A stretch of DNA of 64,000 bases from an uncultured Microbacterium sp. (lineage in GTDB: Bacteria; Actinomycetota; Actinomycetes; Actinomycetales; Microbacteriaceae): NCBI RefSeq assembly GCF_945952435.1, contig NZ_CAMFHZ010000016.1, forward strand, positions 1-64,000, in the 5' to 3' direction. The first letter of the stretch is position 1; the number at the start of each line of letters is the position of its first letter. Made by a program: the position numbers and the translations under genes. Positions 51,181 through 60,092 of the stretch are shown piece after piece. The notes beneath the pieces were generated by a model that was given only the letters and a program-made list of their open reading frames with translations, was not told the origin of the DNA and ran no database searches.

Positions 51181-52739
51181 ACGCGCTCGTGCCCCTGCTC
51201 GTCGCGCTCCCGCTGCTCGGCGCGGCCGTGACCCTCGTGTTCGGACGCAACACCCGGGTCCAGGTGATCGTCACGGTCGTGACTCTCGCGCTCGTCTCGA
51301 TCATCGCGGCGACGCTGCTCGTCGTCGTCGACCGCACCCATCCGATCGCCGTCATGGTCGGCGGCTGGCCCGCGCCGTTCGGGATCGTCCTCTACGTCGA
51401 CCGGCTCGCGGCGCTCCTCGTGCTCGTCTCGAGCGTCGTCCTCGTCGCGGTCCTGCTGTTCTCCATCGGCCAGGGTGCCGCCGACGGTGGAGACGACACC
51501 CCCATCTCGATCTTCAACCCGTCCTACCTGATCCTCGCGGCGGGGATCTTCAACGCGTTCATCGCGGGGGACCTCTTCAACCTCTACGTCGGTTTCGAGA
51601 TCCTGCTCGTCGCCTCCTACGTGCTCATCACGCTGGGCAGCACCGAGTCGCGGATCCGCACCGGGGCGGTCTACATCGTCGTCTCGCTCGTCTCCTCGGT
51701 GCTGTTCCTCGTCGCGATCGCGCTCATCTACGCGGCGCTCGGCACCGTGAACATGGCGCAGATCGCCGAGCGGATGAACGAGATCCCGCAGAGCACCCAG
51801 CTCGTGCTGCATCTCATGCTCGTCGTCGCGTTCGGCATCAAGGCGGCGGTGTTCCCGATGTCGTTCTGGCTCCCCGACTCGTATCCGACCGCGCCGGCGC
51901 CCGTCACGGCGGTCTTCGCGGGTTTGCTGACCAAGGTCGGCGTCTATGCGCTGATCCGCACCGAGACGCAGATCTTCGCCTCGAACGACATCAACACGCT
52001 GCTCATGATCGTCGCGCTCGCGACGATGGTGATCGGGATCCTCGGCGCCGTCGCCCAGGCCGAGCTGAAGAGGATCCTGTCGTTCACGCTCGTCAGCCAC
52101 GTCGGCTACATGGTGTTCGGACTGGCGATCGCGACGCCGGCCGCGATCGGCGCGACCGTCTACTACATCGTCCACCACATCATCGTGCAGACCACTCTGT
52201 TCCTCGCCGTCGGTCTCGTCGAGCGCAGGGCCGGCAGCACGTCGATCCTCCGGGTGCGCGGGCTCATGCGCGCGGCGCCGCTCATCGCGATCCTGTACTT
52301 CGTCCCGGCGATCAACCTGGGCGGACTGCCCCCGTTCTCCGGGTTCATCGGCAAGTTCGCGCTCTTCCAGGCCGGGGCCGAGGTCGCCACCCCGCTCATC
52401 TGGGTGCTCATCGTCGGCGGCGTGCTCACCTCGCTGCTCACGCTCTACGCGCTCATGCGCGCCTGGAACCTCGCCTTCTGGCGGGAGAAGGAGGACGCCC
52501 CGGAGGAGCTCGAGAACGAGCGCATCGCGCACCTCGGCAGCGCTCCGGCTGCGGACGAGCAGCAGGAACGTCGTCGGATCCCCTCGATCATGACCTTCGC
52601 GACCGGGGGCATGGTCGCCGTGACCCTCGCCCTCACGGTGTTCGCCGGGCCGATCTTCGGGCTCTGCGAGCGGATCGGATCCCACCTCCTGCAGCCGGTG
52701 CACCTGGCCATGCTGGACGTCGACGAGGTCTCCTCATGA
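51177..52739 (+). CDS. mnhD: Na+/H+ antiporter subunit D (MnhD)
   Basis: 520 residues, about 14 helices, the second complex I-like pump subunit. Conserved pieces: NLYVGFEILLVASYVLI, KAAVFPMSFWLPDSYPTAPAPVTAVF and RILSFTLVSHVGYM with charged residues on the discontinuous helices. Overlaps mnhC and mnhE by 4 bp each (ATGA), so the subunits are made in step. Confidence 0.93.
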   Translation: MNALVPLLVALPLLGAAVTLVFGRNTRVQVIVTVVTLALVSIIAATLLVVVDRTHPIAVMVGGWPAPFGIVLYVDRLAALLVLVSSVVLVAVLLFSIGQGAADGGDDTPISIFNPSYLILAAGIFNAFIAGDLFNLYVGFEILLVASYVLITLGSTESRIRTGAVYIVVSLVSSVLFLVAIALIYAALGTVNMAQIAERMNEIPQSTQLVLHLMLVVAFGIKAAVFPMSFWLPDSYPTAPAPVTAVFAGLLTKVGVYALIRTETQIFASNDINTLLMIVALATMVIGILGAVAQAELKRILSFTLVSHVGYMVFGLAIATPAAIGATVYYIVHHIIVQTTLFLAVGLVERRAGSTSILRVRGLMRAAPLIAILYFVPAINLGGLPPFSGFIGKFALFQAGAEVATPLIWVLIVGGVLTSLLTLYALMRAWNLAFWREKEDAPEELENERIAHLGSAPAADEQQERRRIPSIMTFATGGMVAVTLALTVFAGPIFGLCERIGSHLLQPVHLAMLDVDEVSS

Positions 52740-53470
52740 GCCCGCACGCCAAGCGCAGCCTCTGGCACGAGATCCGCGTGCAGCTGCCCTTCCTGCTGTG
52801 GCTCGTCGTGCTGTGGATGCTGCTCTGGGGACAGTTCACCTGGCTGGCGGCCCTGACGGGGATCGCCGTGGCCGTGTTCGTGACCCGGGTCTTCCGGCTG
52901 CCCACGATCGAGCTCTCCGGCCGGATCAACCTGTGGTGGACCGCGGTGCTCGTGGTGCAGTTCTTCGCCGCCGTCGTGCACGGATCGCTCAGCGTCGCAG
53001 CGCAGGTGCTCGATCCCCGCCGCCAGCCGGGCGCGGCGATCATCGCCGTGCATCTGCGGTACGCCGACGACCTGGTCATGACGCACGTGGCCGTCACGGC
53101 GTCGCTCATCCCCGGATCGCTCATCGTCGAGGCGGATCGCGACACGCGCACGCTCTACCTGCACGTGATCGGCGTGCGCTCGCTCGCCGACGTCGACCGG
53201 CAGCGCGAGGGCGTGCTGCGGTGGGAGCGGAGGATCGTCCGGGCGCTCGGCTCGCCGGAGCAGGTGCGGGAGCTGCGTGCGGACGATCGCAGGGCGGCGG
53301 AGCGACGCGCACAGGGTCGCGCGGCCGGATCCGTGGTCGCGGACGCGGGAACGGGGTCGATCCGGCTTCCGGAGGCGGGTCGCCCGGGGGCGGCCCGCCC
53401 GGGGTCTGGCCGTCCCGGGTCTGACCGTCCGGGGTCTGGCCATTCGGGGTCGGGGGAGGAGCGCCGATGA
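52736..53470 (+). CDS. mnhE: Na+/H+ antiporter subunit E (MnhE)
   Basis: 244 residues, longer than the usual 160-170. The MnhE domain (about 1-180) has two helices and DPRRQPGAAIIAVHLRY and HVAVTASLIPGSLIVE. The extra C-terminal tail (about 195-244) is low complexity, with repeated RPGSxRPGSD-type units encoded by near-repeat DNA at 53385-53455. Overlaps mnhD and mnhF by 4 bp. Confidence 0.9.
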   Translation: MSPHAKRSLWHEIRVQLPFLLWLVVLWMLLWGQFTWLAALTGIAVAVFVTRVFRLPTIELSGRINLWWTAVLVVQFFAAVVHGSLSVAAQVLDPRRQPGAAIIAVHLRYADDLVMTHVAVTASLIPGSLIVEADRDTRTLYLHVIGVRSLADVDRQREGVLRWERRIVRALGSPEQVRELRADDRRAAERRAQGRAAGSVVADAGTGSIRLPEAGRPGAARPGSGRPGSDRPGSGHSGSGEERR

Positions 53471-53736
53471 ATCCGCTGCTGCTGATCGTCCTGATCGTGT
53501 TCGGGATCGCGGCGATCCTCACCGTGATCCGGATCGCGATCGGCCCGTCGATCCTCGACCGTGCCGTCGCGAGCGACGTCCTGCTCACCGAGGTGATGTG
53601 CGTGCTCGGCGCGGACATGGCGATCAACCACCACCTCCGCACGCTGCCCGTGCTGATCGTGGTGGCCGCGGTCGGCGTCTTCGGGTCGATCGCGGTGGCG
53701 CGGTACGTCGCACGAAGGGACAACACGCCCTCATGA
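53467..53736 (+). CDS. mnhF: Na+/H+ antiporter subunit F (MnhF)
   Basis: 89 residues, three helices, with IGPSILDRAVASDVLLTEVMC typical of MnhF/PhaF. Small structural subunit of the Mrp complex. Starts at the ATGA overlap with mnhE and ends overlapping mnhG. Confidence 0.9.
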   Translation: MNPLLLIVLIVFGIAAILTVIRIAIGPSILDRAVASDVLLTEVMCVLGADMAINHHLRTLPVLIVVAAVGVFGSIAVARYVARRDNTPS

Positions 53737-54122
53737 ACGTCTTCGATCTGCGCATCCCGGATCCCGTCGTCGACGTGGCCGTCTGGGTGCTCGTCCTGCT
53801 CGGTGCGCTGCTCTGCCTCACCGCCGCGATCGGCCTGCTGCGCTTCCGCGACGTGCCGACCCGGCTGCACGCGGCGACCAAGCCGCAGGTGCTCGGTCTA
53901 CTGCTCATCTGCCTCGCGATCGCGCTCTCGCAGCGGTCGGTGGTCGGTGTCGTCGTGGGTCTGCTCCTGGTCGCTCCTGTCGTGCTCATGCAGTTCGCGA
54001 CCGCGCCGCTGTCCGCCCATATGGTCGGCCGTCAGGCGTACCGCAACGGCACCATCGACGAACGCTCCCTCGTCGTGGACGAGTACGCCGACTCGAAGCG
54101 CACCCACCCCGGCGCAGGGTGA
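53733..54122 (+). CDS. mnhG: Na+/H+ antiporter subunit G (MnhG)
   Basis: 129 residues, three helices with GLLRFRDVPTRLHAATKPQVLGLLLICL, the MnhG signature. Last subunit of the operon. A short hydrophilic tail ends HPGAG. No terminator hairpin is obvious in the 132 bp that follow before the DUF2510 gene. Confidence 0.9.
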   Translation: MNVFDLRIPDPVVDVAVWVLVLLGALLCLTAAIGLLRFRDVPTRLHAATKPQVLGLLLICLAIALSQRSVVGVVVGLLLVAPVVLMQFATAPLSAHMVGRQAYRNGTIDERSLVVDEYADSKRTHPGAG

Positions 54123-54254
54123 GTCCTGGCACCAGGGGCTGAAGCTCGGGGCTCGCACTCATCGGTGGGGCGCGGGCATCGGTTGCGAGGGTGCCCGTGC
54201 CGGGCCCTGTTCTCCACCGCCTCCCGCTAGGCTCGACGCGGCGGAGGGGAAGTC

Positions 54255-55067
54255 ATGGATGCACAACCGGGCTGGTACGACGCCGGCGTCTCCGGCCGGC
54301 AACGCTGGTGGGACGGACAGCGCTGGACCGAGCACGAACGCTCCGCCGTCGGATCGTCCCCCGGCTGGTACGCCGTTCCCGGCGGCAGCGACCTGCGCTG
54401 GTGGGAGGGACGGTACTGGACCGAGTTCCGGATCCGCGGCGGTCGGTTCGGCGTCGAGGGTGCGAGCGTCGAACAGCCGGCCGTGCCGTGGGTGCTCGGG
54501 CCGTTGTTCCTCGCCGTCGGCGGTCTGCAGCTCGCGATGTCGAGCTCGCTCGGATCCGTCTCGACGGGGACCGGGGTCCTCTTCCTCGCGCTCGGCGTGA
54601 TCTGGCTGGCCATCGGGGCGCGCACCGCGGCGCTGCGCCGCGCCGCTCCTCCCGCCGGAGTGGCGTTCGCCGGCCCTCTCGTCCGACCGCTTCCCGGCGA
54701 GCAGGAGGGGGCGGGCGCGGGCTGGTATCCGGTGTCGTCGCGGGGTGCGCGCTGGTGGACCGGTCTGCGCTGGACCGAGTACGTGCACACCCGATCCGGG
54801 ATCCGCCCGACGTTCCTGGCCCGGCGGGCGCTGCGGATCCTGTGGATCGGGGCGGCGGTGTTCTTCACTCTCGGCGTCGTCGGCACGCTGACCGGGATCC
54901 TGCTGCTCGCGTTCGGCAGGAGTGAGGGGATCGCCTTCTTCGGCATCAGCGTGCTGGCCATCGGGCTCGTCTTCGTGCTCGTCGGCGTGTTCCTGCTCGT
55001 CTCGGCACGGCTTCAGTCGCGCCTTCTGCTCTTCCCGAAGAAGCCGCCCACACCCCCGGCCTCCTGA
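54255..55067 (+). CDS. Membrane protein with three DUF2510 modules
   Basis: 270 residues. Three Trp-rich DUF2510 modules are readable: PGWYDAGVSGRQRWWDGQRW (5-24), PGWYAVPGGSDLRWWEGRYW (36-55) and GWYPVSSRGARWWTGLRW (about 156-173). Two helices lie between modules 2 and 3 and two or more after module 3. DUF2510 is common in actinobacterial membrane proteins; function unknown, possibly protein binding at the envelope. Confidence 0.8.
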   Translation: MDAQPGWYDAGVSGRQRWWDGQRWTEHERSAVGSSPGWYAVPGGSDLRWWEGRYWTEFRIRGGRFGVEGASVEQPAVPWVLGPLFLAVGGLQLAMSSSLGSVSTGTGVLFLALGVIWLAIGARTAALRRAAPPAGVAFAGPLVRPLPGEQEGAGAGWYPVSSRGARWWTGLRWTEYVHTRSGIRPTFLARRALRILWIGAAVFFTLGVVGTLTGILLLAFGRSEGIAFFGISVLAIGLVFVLVGVFLLVSARLQSRLLLFPKKPPTPPAS

Positions 55068-55192
55068 GCGGGGTCAGCCGCCGGAACGGATGCGCCGAAG
55101 AAGTCGCCGGTCCGATCAGCCGCCTTGGCACCGCACCCGCGATCCGCATCCGTCCACGCCTCCGGGGGATCCGCGAAGCGCTGACCGGCGGC

Positions 55193-57088
55193 TCAGCCGA
55201 TGAGGCTCGGCTGCAGGTCGCGCAGCGTACGCGTGTGCGTCATGCGCGTGACCCCGATCATCGCGACGAGGAGGGCACCGACGAGCCACGCGGCGAGGAT
55301 GCCGATGTCGGCGAGCGCCCTCGACCACTGCCCGCCGTACATGAGCTGTCGCATCGCATCGACGACATAGCCCATGGGCAGCACGTGGTGCAGCGCGGCG
55401 AGGGGTCCCGGCAGCGTCTGCCAGGGGAACGTGCCCCCGGCCGTGACGAGCTGCAGCACCATGAGCACGAGACCCATGAACTGCCCGACCGAGCCGAGCC
55501 AGACGTTGAGCGCGAGGATGATGGCCGCGTAGGTCGCGGAGGCCATCACCATGATCCCGAGCGCGCCCCATCCGTTCTGGAACGTGAAGCCCAGCGCCCA
55601 GGCGAGCACGCCGAGCAGACCGACCATCTGCAGGGCGCCGAAGCCCGCAGGCGTGAGCCACCCGGCCAACGTGATCCGGATCGGGGAGTGCAGCGCGGTC
55701 ACCGCGCGGCGCGAGATCGGCTTGATGATGAGGAACAGCGCGTAGATGCCGATCCAGGCGGCCAGTGCCGCGAAGAAGGGTGCGAGTCCCTGGCCGTAGT
55801 CCTTCGCCGCGGCGACCTTGTCGCTCGACACCTGGACGGGGTCCGCGATCGTCTTCGCCTGCTGGTCGCGGAGCTCGGGCGTGGACGACGGGATCTGAGC
55901 CACCCCGGCCGCGAGACCGTCGCGGAGCGTGGTGATGCCTCCCGCGAGCGTGCCGAGGCCGTCGTGCAGGCTCTTCGCCCCGTCGCGGGCGCTGGCCGCG
56001 CCCGCACTCAGGGTCGCCGCCCCGGAGGCCGCCGTCTTCGCACCGTCGGCGAGCTGCTGGGACTTGTCGGCGAGCGTGGCACTGCCGGACGCGACCTGGG
56101 CCGCACCGTCGGCGAGCTGGTCGATCTTGCCGACGGCGCCCTGCACGGTGTCGTTGCCGTTGCGCAGCTTCGCTCCGAGCGGGTCGAGCTTGGCGAGCAC
56201 CTGGTCGATCTGCGCCGGGGAGAGGCCCTGGTCTGCGAGGACCTTCGCGATGTCGTCGCGCACCTGCGGGAGGCTGTCGGTGGCCTGCTGCACGAGGGAT
56301 CCGGCCTCGTCCGCGTACTGCGCGACCTGCCGGTTTCCGTCGCTCACCTGCTGGGCGCCGCTCGCGAGGGTTCCCGCGCCGTCGGCGAGCTGTTGGGACC
56401 CGTCGGCGATCTGCTGCGTGCCGCCGGCGAGCTGCGACGCCCCGTCCGCGAGCTGCGCGGTGCCGTCGGCGAGCCTGCCGCTGCCGTCGACCGCGCTGTT
56501 CGCGCCCGCGAGCAACTGGTTCGCGCCGTCGGTCGCCTCCGTGAGCTTGCCCCGGATGTCGCTGAGACCGGTGAGCAGGCGGTTCGCGGCCTCGGTGCCC
56601 ACCATCTCGGCGACCGAGCGGCGGATCTTCTCGACCGCGGTCGATCCGATCGTCGAGGCCAGGTAGTTGTTGGCGTCGTTGGTCTCCAGCTCGATCCGCG
56701 CCTGGTGCGGCTCGGTTCCGGAGGCGGAGGTCAACGCCTGGGAGAAGTCCTTCGGGATCGTCACGGTGAAGTCCACGTCGCCGTTCTTCAGCGCCGTGCG
56801 GGCCTTGTCCGAGTCGAGCAGGTTCCAGTCGAACGCCCGCCCTTGCACCAGGTTGTCGGCGACCTTGGTGCCGTAGTTCGTCGTGCTGCCGTCGGTCGTC
56901 ACCCCCTGGTCGTCGACGACGAGGGCGACGGGGACGTCGCTGAACTTGCCGTAGGGATCCTGGTTCGCCCAGAGGTAGAGTCCGCCGTAGAGGATCGGCA
57001 CGGCCATGAGTGCGATCAGGGCGACCACGGCCATCGGGCTCGCGGTCAGGCGCCGGAACTCGGCGGCGATCATCGCGGGGATCTTCAT
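55193..57088 (-). CDS. YhgE/Pip-type ABC permease-like membrane protein
   Basis: 631 residues: one helix near the N terminus (about 18-40), a long extracytoplasmic region (about 42-450) containing many short helical repeats of the form LADGAxQLAxG, then six helices (about 455-620). This is the YhgE/Pip architecture, with relatives in phage-infection receptors and in type VII (Esx)-linked or ABC-2 systems. The repeats suggest a long extended extracellular stalk. Start at 57088 overlaps the NBD-like gene (ATGA). Confidence 0.82.
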   Translation of the reverse strand: MKIPAMIAAEFRRLTASPMAVVALIALMAVPILYGGLYLWANQDPYGKFSDVPVALVVDDQGVTTDGSTTNYGTKVADNLVQGRAFDWNLLDSDKARTALKNGDVDFTVTIPKDFSQALTSASGTEPHQARIELETNDANNYLASTIGSTAVEKIRRSVAEMVGTEAANRLLTGLSDIRGKLTEATDGANQLLAGANSAVDGSGRLADGTAQLADGASQLAGGTQQIADGSQQLADGAGTLASGAQQVSDGNRQVAQYADEAGSLVQQATDSLPQVRDDIAKVLADQGLSPAQIDQVLAKLDPLGAKLRNGNDTVQGAVGKIDQLADGAAQVASGSATLADKSQQLADGAKTAASGAATLSAGAASARDGAKSLHDGLGTLAGGITTLRDGLAAGVAQIPSSTPELRDQQAKTIADPVQVSSDKVAAAKDYGQGLAPFFAALAAWIGIYALFLIIKPISRRAVTALHSPIRITLAGWLTPAGFGALQMVGLLGVLAWALGFTFQNGWGALGIMVMASATYAAIILALNVWLGSVGQFMGLVLMVLQLVTAGGTFPWQTLPGPLAALHHVLPMGYVVDAMRQLMYGGQWSRALADIGILAAWLVGALLVAMIGVTRMTHTRTLRDLQPSLIG

Positions 57089-58053
57089 CGCTGTGCTCCG
57101 TTCTCGTGGCTGTCGGGGTCTTCCGTGTTCTCCGGCTGCACCGGGTCGCCGTCCGGAGCGGGGGACGTGTCGTCTCGTTCCGGCGGTGCCGGGGGGCGTC
57201 CGAGGTCCCTGGTGGTTGTAGTGTCCTCGGCGGACGGGGCTTGTTCGGCGCCCGGGGCTTGGTCGACGTCTGCCGGGGCATCTTCGACGTCTGCCGGAGA
57301 CGGGGGGTCCGCCGGGGCTTCTTCGACGTCCGCCGGGGCCGGGACATCCACCGGGACCGGGGCGTCCGCCGGGGCCGGGGCGTCGAGGAGTTCGACGGTG
57401 ACGTCCGCGAGGGGGCGCACCGGGAGGGTCGCGTTCGAGGGGTAGTCGGTGCGCAGGCTCTCGGGCAGCTGCTCGATGACGGCAGCCGCGGATCCGCCCA
57501 CGATCACGAGCACGGCGAAGCCGCGCTCGGCGAACTCCGTCGCGATCCGCCACCAGCCCTCGGGGCGCCCGCCGTGCCGGTCCGGGGAGACGAGCACGAA
57601 GCCCTCGACGTCGTCGCGCAGCACCGCGAGCTCCGCCATGACCCGCACCCGCACCGACGGTTTGATGGTGCCGATGGGGCGCCCGGCCAGATCGCCGTAT
57701 CCGAGGTCGTCCAACCACCGTCGTGCGTGGATCGGCGAGGCGGGCAGGCCGGCGAACATGAGCTCTTCGCCGACGACCCCGGCCAGAGTGACGCCCGGGT
57801 GGGGATCGCTCACCTCGGGGGCGTCGACCAGGGCCGTACGGCGACGCAGCTCCCTGGGGTTGCGCGCGCCGTCGATCGTCACGTATCCCGTATCGGGCCG
57901 CATCCGTCCGGTGGCGATGAGTCCGAGCACGGTGGGGCGCATCTCGGTCTCCGCCAGCACGAAGCGCGCATGACCCGTCTCGATCTCCAGGGAGGTCGTC
58001 GGGAGCACCTGCCCGTGCTTGCCCTTGCTGACCTCGTGCAGTGCGATCCTCAT
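57085..58053 (-). CDS. Degenerate ABC-ATPase-like protein with Pro/Asp-rich tail
   Basis: 322 residues. The first 210 follow the ABC-ATPase order (HEVSKGKHGQVLPTTSLEIE, then ...GLIATGRMRPDTGYVTIDG), but the Walker A reads ETEMRPTVLG with no GxxxxGK, the Walker B region is GFVLVSPDRHGG with no DE, and no SGGQ is seen. So it probably does not hydrolyse ATP. Residues 225-322 are a low-complexity Ala/Pro/Asp/Glu tail with APADVEEAPAD-type repeats. Sits between the TetR and YhgE genes with 4-bp overlaps. Confidence 0.7.
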   Translation of the reverse strand: MRIALHEVSKGKHGQVLPTTSLEIETGHARFVLAETEMRPTVLGLIATGRMRPDTGYVTIDGARNPRELRRRTALVDAPEVSDPHPGVTLAGVVGEELMFAGLPASPIHARRWLDDLGYGDLAGRPIGTIKPSVRVRVMAELAVLRDDVEGFVLVSPDRHGGRPEGWWRIATEFAERGFAVLVIVGGSAAAVIEQLPESLRTDYPSNATLPVRPLADVTVELLDAPAPADAPVPVDVPAPADVEEAPADPPSPADVEDAPADVDQAPGAEQAPSAEDTTTTRDLGRPPAPPERDDTSPAPDGDPVQPENTEDPDSHENGAQR

Positions 58054-58718
58054 GCGCGGTCCTCCTCGGCGGGAATCGAGGCCAGCGTATCTGCCGGCAT
58101 CAGCGCGACGAGCTCCGGGTGGGAGACCAGCAGGGCGTCGACCTCGCGCCAGCCGAGACCCGCGATCCCGAGCACGGCGCGCACCGCGACGCCCGCGGCG
58201 ACGGGGGAGGAGGCGTCGGTGCGGGTGACGACCATGCGCGCGCTCTCCTCGATGAGTCGGCTGAGCGTCGCGACGGACATGTCGCCGCGCAGCTCGCCGG
58301 ACTCCTGTCCGCGGCGGACGATGCGGGCGAGCACCCGGCGCAGCGGTGCCAGTGCGGCGGCGGTCTCCTCGACATGGGCTTCGTCGAGGGCGATCGCGGC
58401 GGCCACCTGCACCAGCGCCGCCTCGTGCCAGAGGCGCGCCGTGAGGCGGGTGAGTGCGACGCGGCTGTCCTTGTCGACAATCCCCTCCGCGATCGCGTTG
58501 AACCGCTGGGCGCCGCTTGCGATGAGCTCGCGGACGAGGGCTGCACGGTCGTCGAAGTGCCCGTAGAGGGCACGACGGCTGAGGCCCGCGGCGCGGGCGA
58601 TCTGATCGACGGAGGCGTGCGGGTCGGTCGCGAGCGCGCGCGATGCGGCGACGAGGATCCCGGCGCGGTTCGCACTCGCGTCGCGCCGCTGCCGTCGGAC
58701 GGGGGAAGGAACGGTCAC
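58050..58718 (-). CDS. TetR-family regulator of the YhgE-type operon
   Basis: 222 residues: HTH about 15-65 (SVDQIARAAGLSRRALYGHF) and a helical effector domain. First gene of the three-gene operon. GTG start; TACACT on the minus strand (58730-58725) lies 6 nt upstream, so probably leaderless. An inverted repeat just upstream (58740-58755) suggests autoregulation. Confidence 0.87.
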   Translation of the reverse strand: MTVPSPVRRQRRDASANRAGILVAASRALATDPHASVDQIARAAGLSRRALYGHFDDRAALVRELIASGAQRFNAIAEGIVDKDSRVALTRLTARLWHEAALVQVAAAIALDEAHVEETAAALAPLRRVLARIVRRGQESGELRGDMSVATLSRLIEESARMVVTRTDASSPVAAGVAVRAVLGIAGLGWREVDALLVSHPELVALMPADTLASIPAEEDRA

Positions 58719-58739
58719 GGATCCAGTGTACGCCGATTG

Positions 58740-58755
58740 TGCACATTGGTGTGCA
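58740..58755. promoter_or_regulatory. Inverted repeat, candidate TetR operator
   Basis: TGCACA (58740-58745) and TGTGCA (58750-58755) are inverted around TTGG, 10 bp upstream of the TetR gene's -10. Also close to the divergent serine-hydrolase gene, so it may influence both. Confidence 0.6.
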
Positions 58756-58808
58756 AGTTATGCGTCGGTCCCGGAACGCCGCCGCGCCGTGTCTCGTAGA
58801 GTCGTCGG

Positions 58809-58871
58809 ATGGCCCTGTCCCCTTCCGCGCGACGCCCCCTGACCCCTCCGGCGTCGGGGAACCTCTGGTGA
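58809..58871 (+). CDS. Possible 20-codon leader ORF
   Basis: An ATG at 58809 sits 6 nt after TAGAGT (58797-58802), the spacing of this genome's leaderless starts. It encodes 20 residues (begins MALSPSARRP) and its TGA stop (58869-58871) overlaps the GTG at 58868 of the serine hydrolase. It may couple translation of that gene. Short and unsupported by homology. Confidence 0.3.
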   Translation: MALSPSARRPLTPPASGNLW

Positions 58872-59908
58872 CCGTGCTCGCGCGCGCCCTGTCCGATCTG
58901 CTCTCCGCTGGGGCGCGGGAGGGGTTGTTCACGGCGGGCGCCGCCGGCATTCGCATTCGCGGAGAACGTGCGCTCGCCGTCGTCGGTCGTCACGGGCTCG
59001 ACGACCCGACGCCCACGACGACGAGCAGCCTCTTCGATCTCGCCTCGATGTCGAAGGCCTATACGTCCGCGGCGATCCTGCGTCTCGTGGACGATGGGCT
59101 GATCGATCCGGAGGCACCGGTCGCCGAGATCCTTCCCGTGGGATCCGGTCCCGACCATGCGCGCATCACGCTGCGACACCTCCTCACCCACGCGGCCGGC
59201 TTCCCCGCCAAGCAGCTGCTCTGGAAGGACAGGAGCCTCGGCGCCGAGGAGCTGCGGGACCGGGTCAGGAGGACGCGGCTGGAGAGCGCCCCCGGGGCGC
59301 TGTTCCGCTATTCGTGCGTCGGGTTCATCGCGGCCGGGGCGGTCGCCGAGACCCTTACCGGTCGGCCGCTGCCCGAGCTCGTGCGCACTCTCGTGACCGA
59401 ACCCCTCGGACTCACGCGCACGGGATACGGTCCGGTCGATTCCGGAGAGGCGGTCGCGACGGAGGACGAGACGTATGCCGGGCGCGGCATGGTCCAGGGA
59501 TCGGTGCACGACGAACTCGCCTGGGCGCTGGGCGGTCGCGTCGGCAACGCGGGGATCTTCGCCCCCATCGACGAGGCGCTCGCGTTCGCCGAGAGCTTTC
59601 TCGACGATCGGCTTCTGGGTGCGCGAGGCTGGCGGCTCGCGACGACGCCGGCGCCCTCCCCGAACGTCCCGGGTCCTTTCGCGCACTCGTTCGGACTGCG
59701 GATCTCGGATCCGGGGTTCCTCGGCGACGTCTCGGCGATCGGCCACACGGGCTTCACCGGCACGATGTTCTGGGTGCAACCGGAGCATCAGGTCGCCGTC
59801 ACGCTCCTCACGAACCGCGTCCATCCGCGCCGTGCGGGCGTCGACCTCGGACCGTTCCGGAGACGGTTCTCCGAGGCGGTGGCGAGGCTCGCGGACGCCG
59901 TCGCCTGA
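58868..59908 (+). CDS. Beta-lactamase-fold serine hydrolase
   Basis: 346 residues of the class C/DD-peptidase-like family. The SxxK motif is ASMSKAYT; the second motif reads FRYSCVGF, where YSN is usual, so the Asn is Cys; the third is GHTGFTG (HTG). Without a signal peptide it would be cytoplasmic, as for many esterase-like members. Start is uncertain: GTG 58868 gives a standard N terminus and overlaps a short leader ORF; an in-frame ATG exists at 58760. Substrate unknown. Confidence 0.78.
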   Translation: MTVLARALSDLLSAGAREGLFTAGAAGIRIRGERALAVVGRHGLDDPTPTTTSSLFDLASMSKAYTSAAILRLVDDGLIDPEAPVAEILPVGSGPDHARITLRHLLTHAAGFPAKQLLWKDRSLGAEELRDRVRRTRLESAPGALFRYSCVGFIAAGAVAETLTGRPLPELVRTLVTEPLGLTRTGYGPVDSGEAVATEDETYAGRGMVQGSVHDELAWALGGRVGNAGIFAPIDEALAFAESFLDDRLLGARGWRLATTPAPSPNVPGPFAHSFGLRISDPGFLGDVSAIGHTGFTGTMFWVQPEHQVAVTLLTNRVHPRRAGVDLGPFRRRFSEAVARLADAVA

Positions 59909-59930
59909 GCGCCGCATCGCCCGGGGGCAC

Positions 59931-60092
59931 TCAGGCGTCGAGGAGCCGGAACGCCTCGACGACGGCGCCCGCGCCGGAGGCGCTGAGCGCCTGGGAGACC
60001 GCGGACTGACTGATGCCCTCGGCGCGTGCGAGGTCACGCTGCGCGCGGTCGAGGCAGCGGCCGTAGGCGAGGCGTCGGGTCCGGCCGTTCAT
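59931..60092 (-). pseudogene. Remnant of an HTH (SatD-like) DNA-binding gene
   Basis: 53 codons whose text AYGRCLDRAQRDLARAEGISQSAVSQALSASGAG is a recognisable C-terminal HTH of the SatD-like type. The preceding 150 or so residues of such proteins are missing: above the ATG at 60092 the frame contains no related sequence before argG ends at 60243. Probably a truncated remnant; a short functional HTH peptide cannot be excluded. The rest of the 334-bp gap 59909-60242 holds nothing I recognise. Confidence 0.5.

Noticed and set aside
55074..55195. Possible large inverted repeat CAGCCGCCGG / CCGGCGGCT at the ends of the DUF2510-YhgE gap
   Set aside because: Has a mismatch and a loop of about 100 bp; short GC-rich matches of this kind are expected by chance.
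57140..57380. Repeated GC-rich units that look like a minisatellite or CRISPR-like array
   Set aside because: They encode the Ala/Pro/Asp tail of the NBD-like protein in frame; spacing and sequence vary and there are no cas genes.
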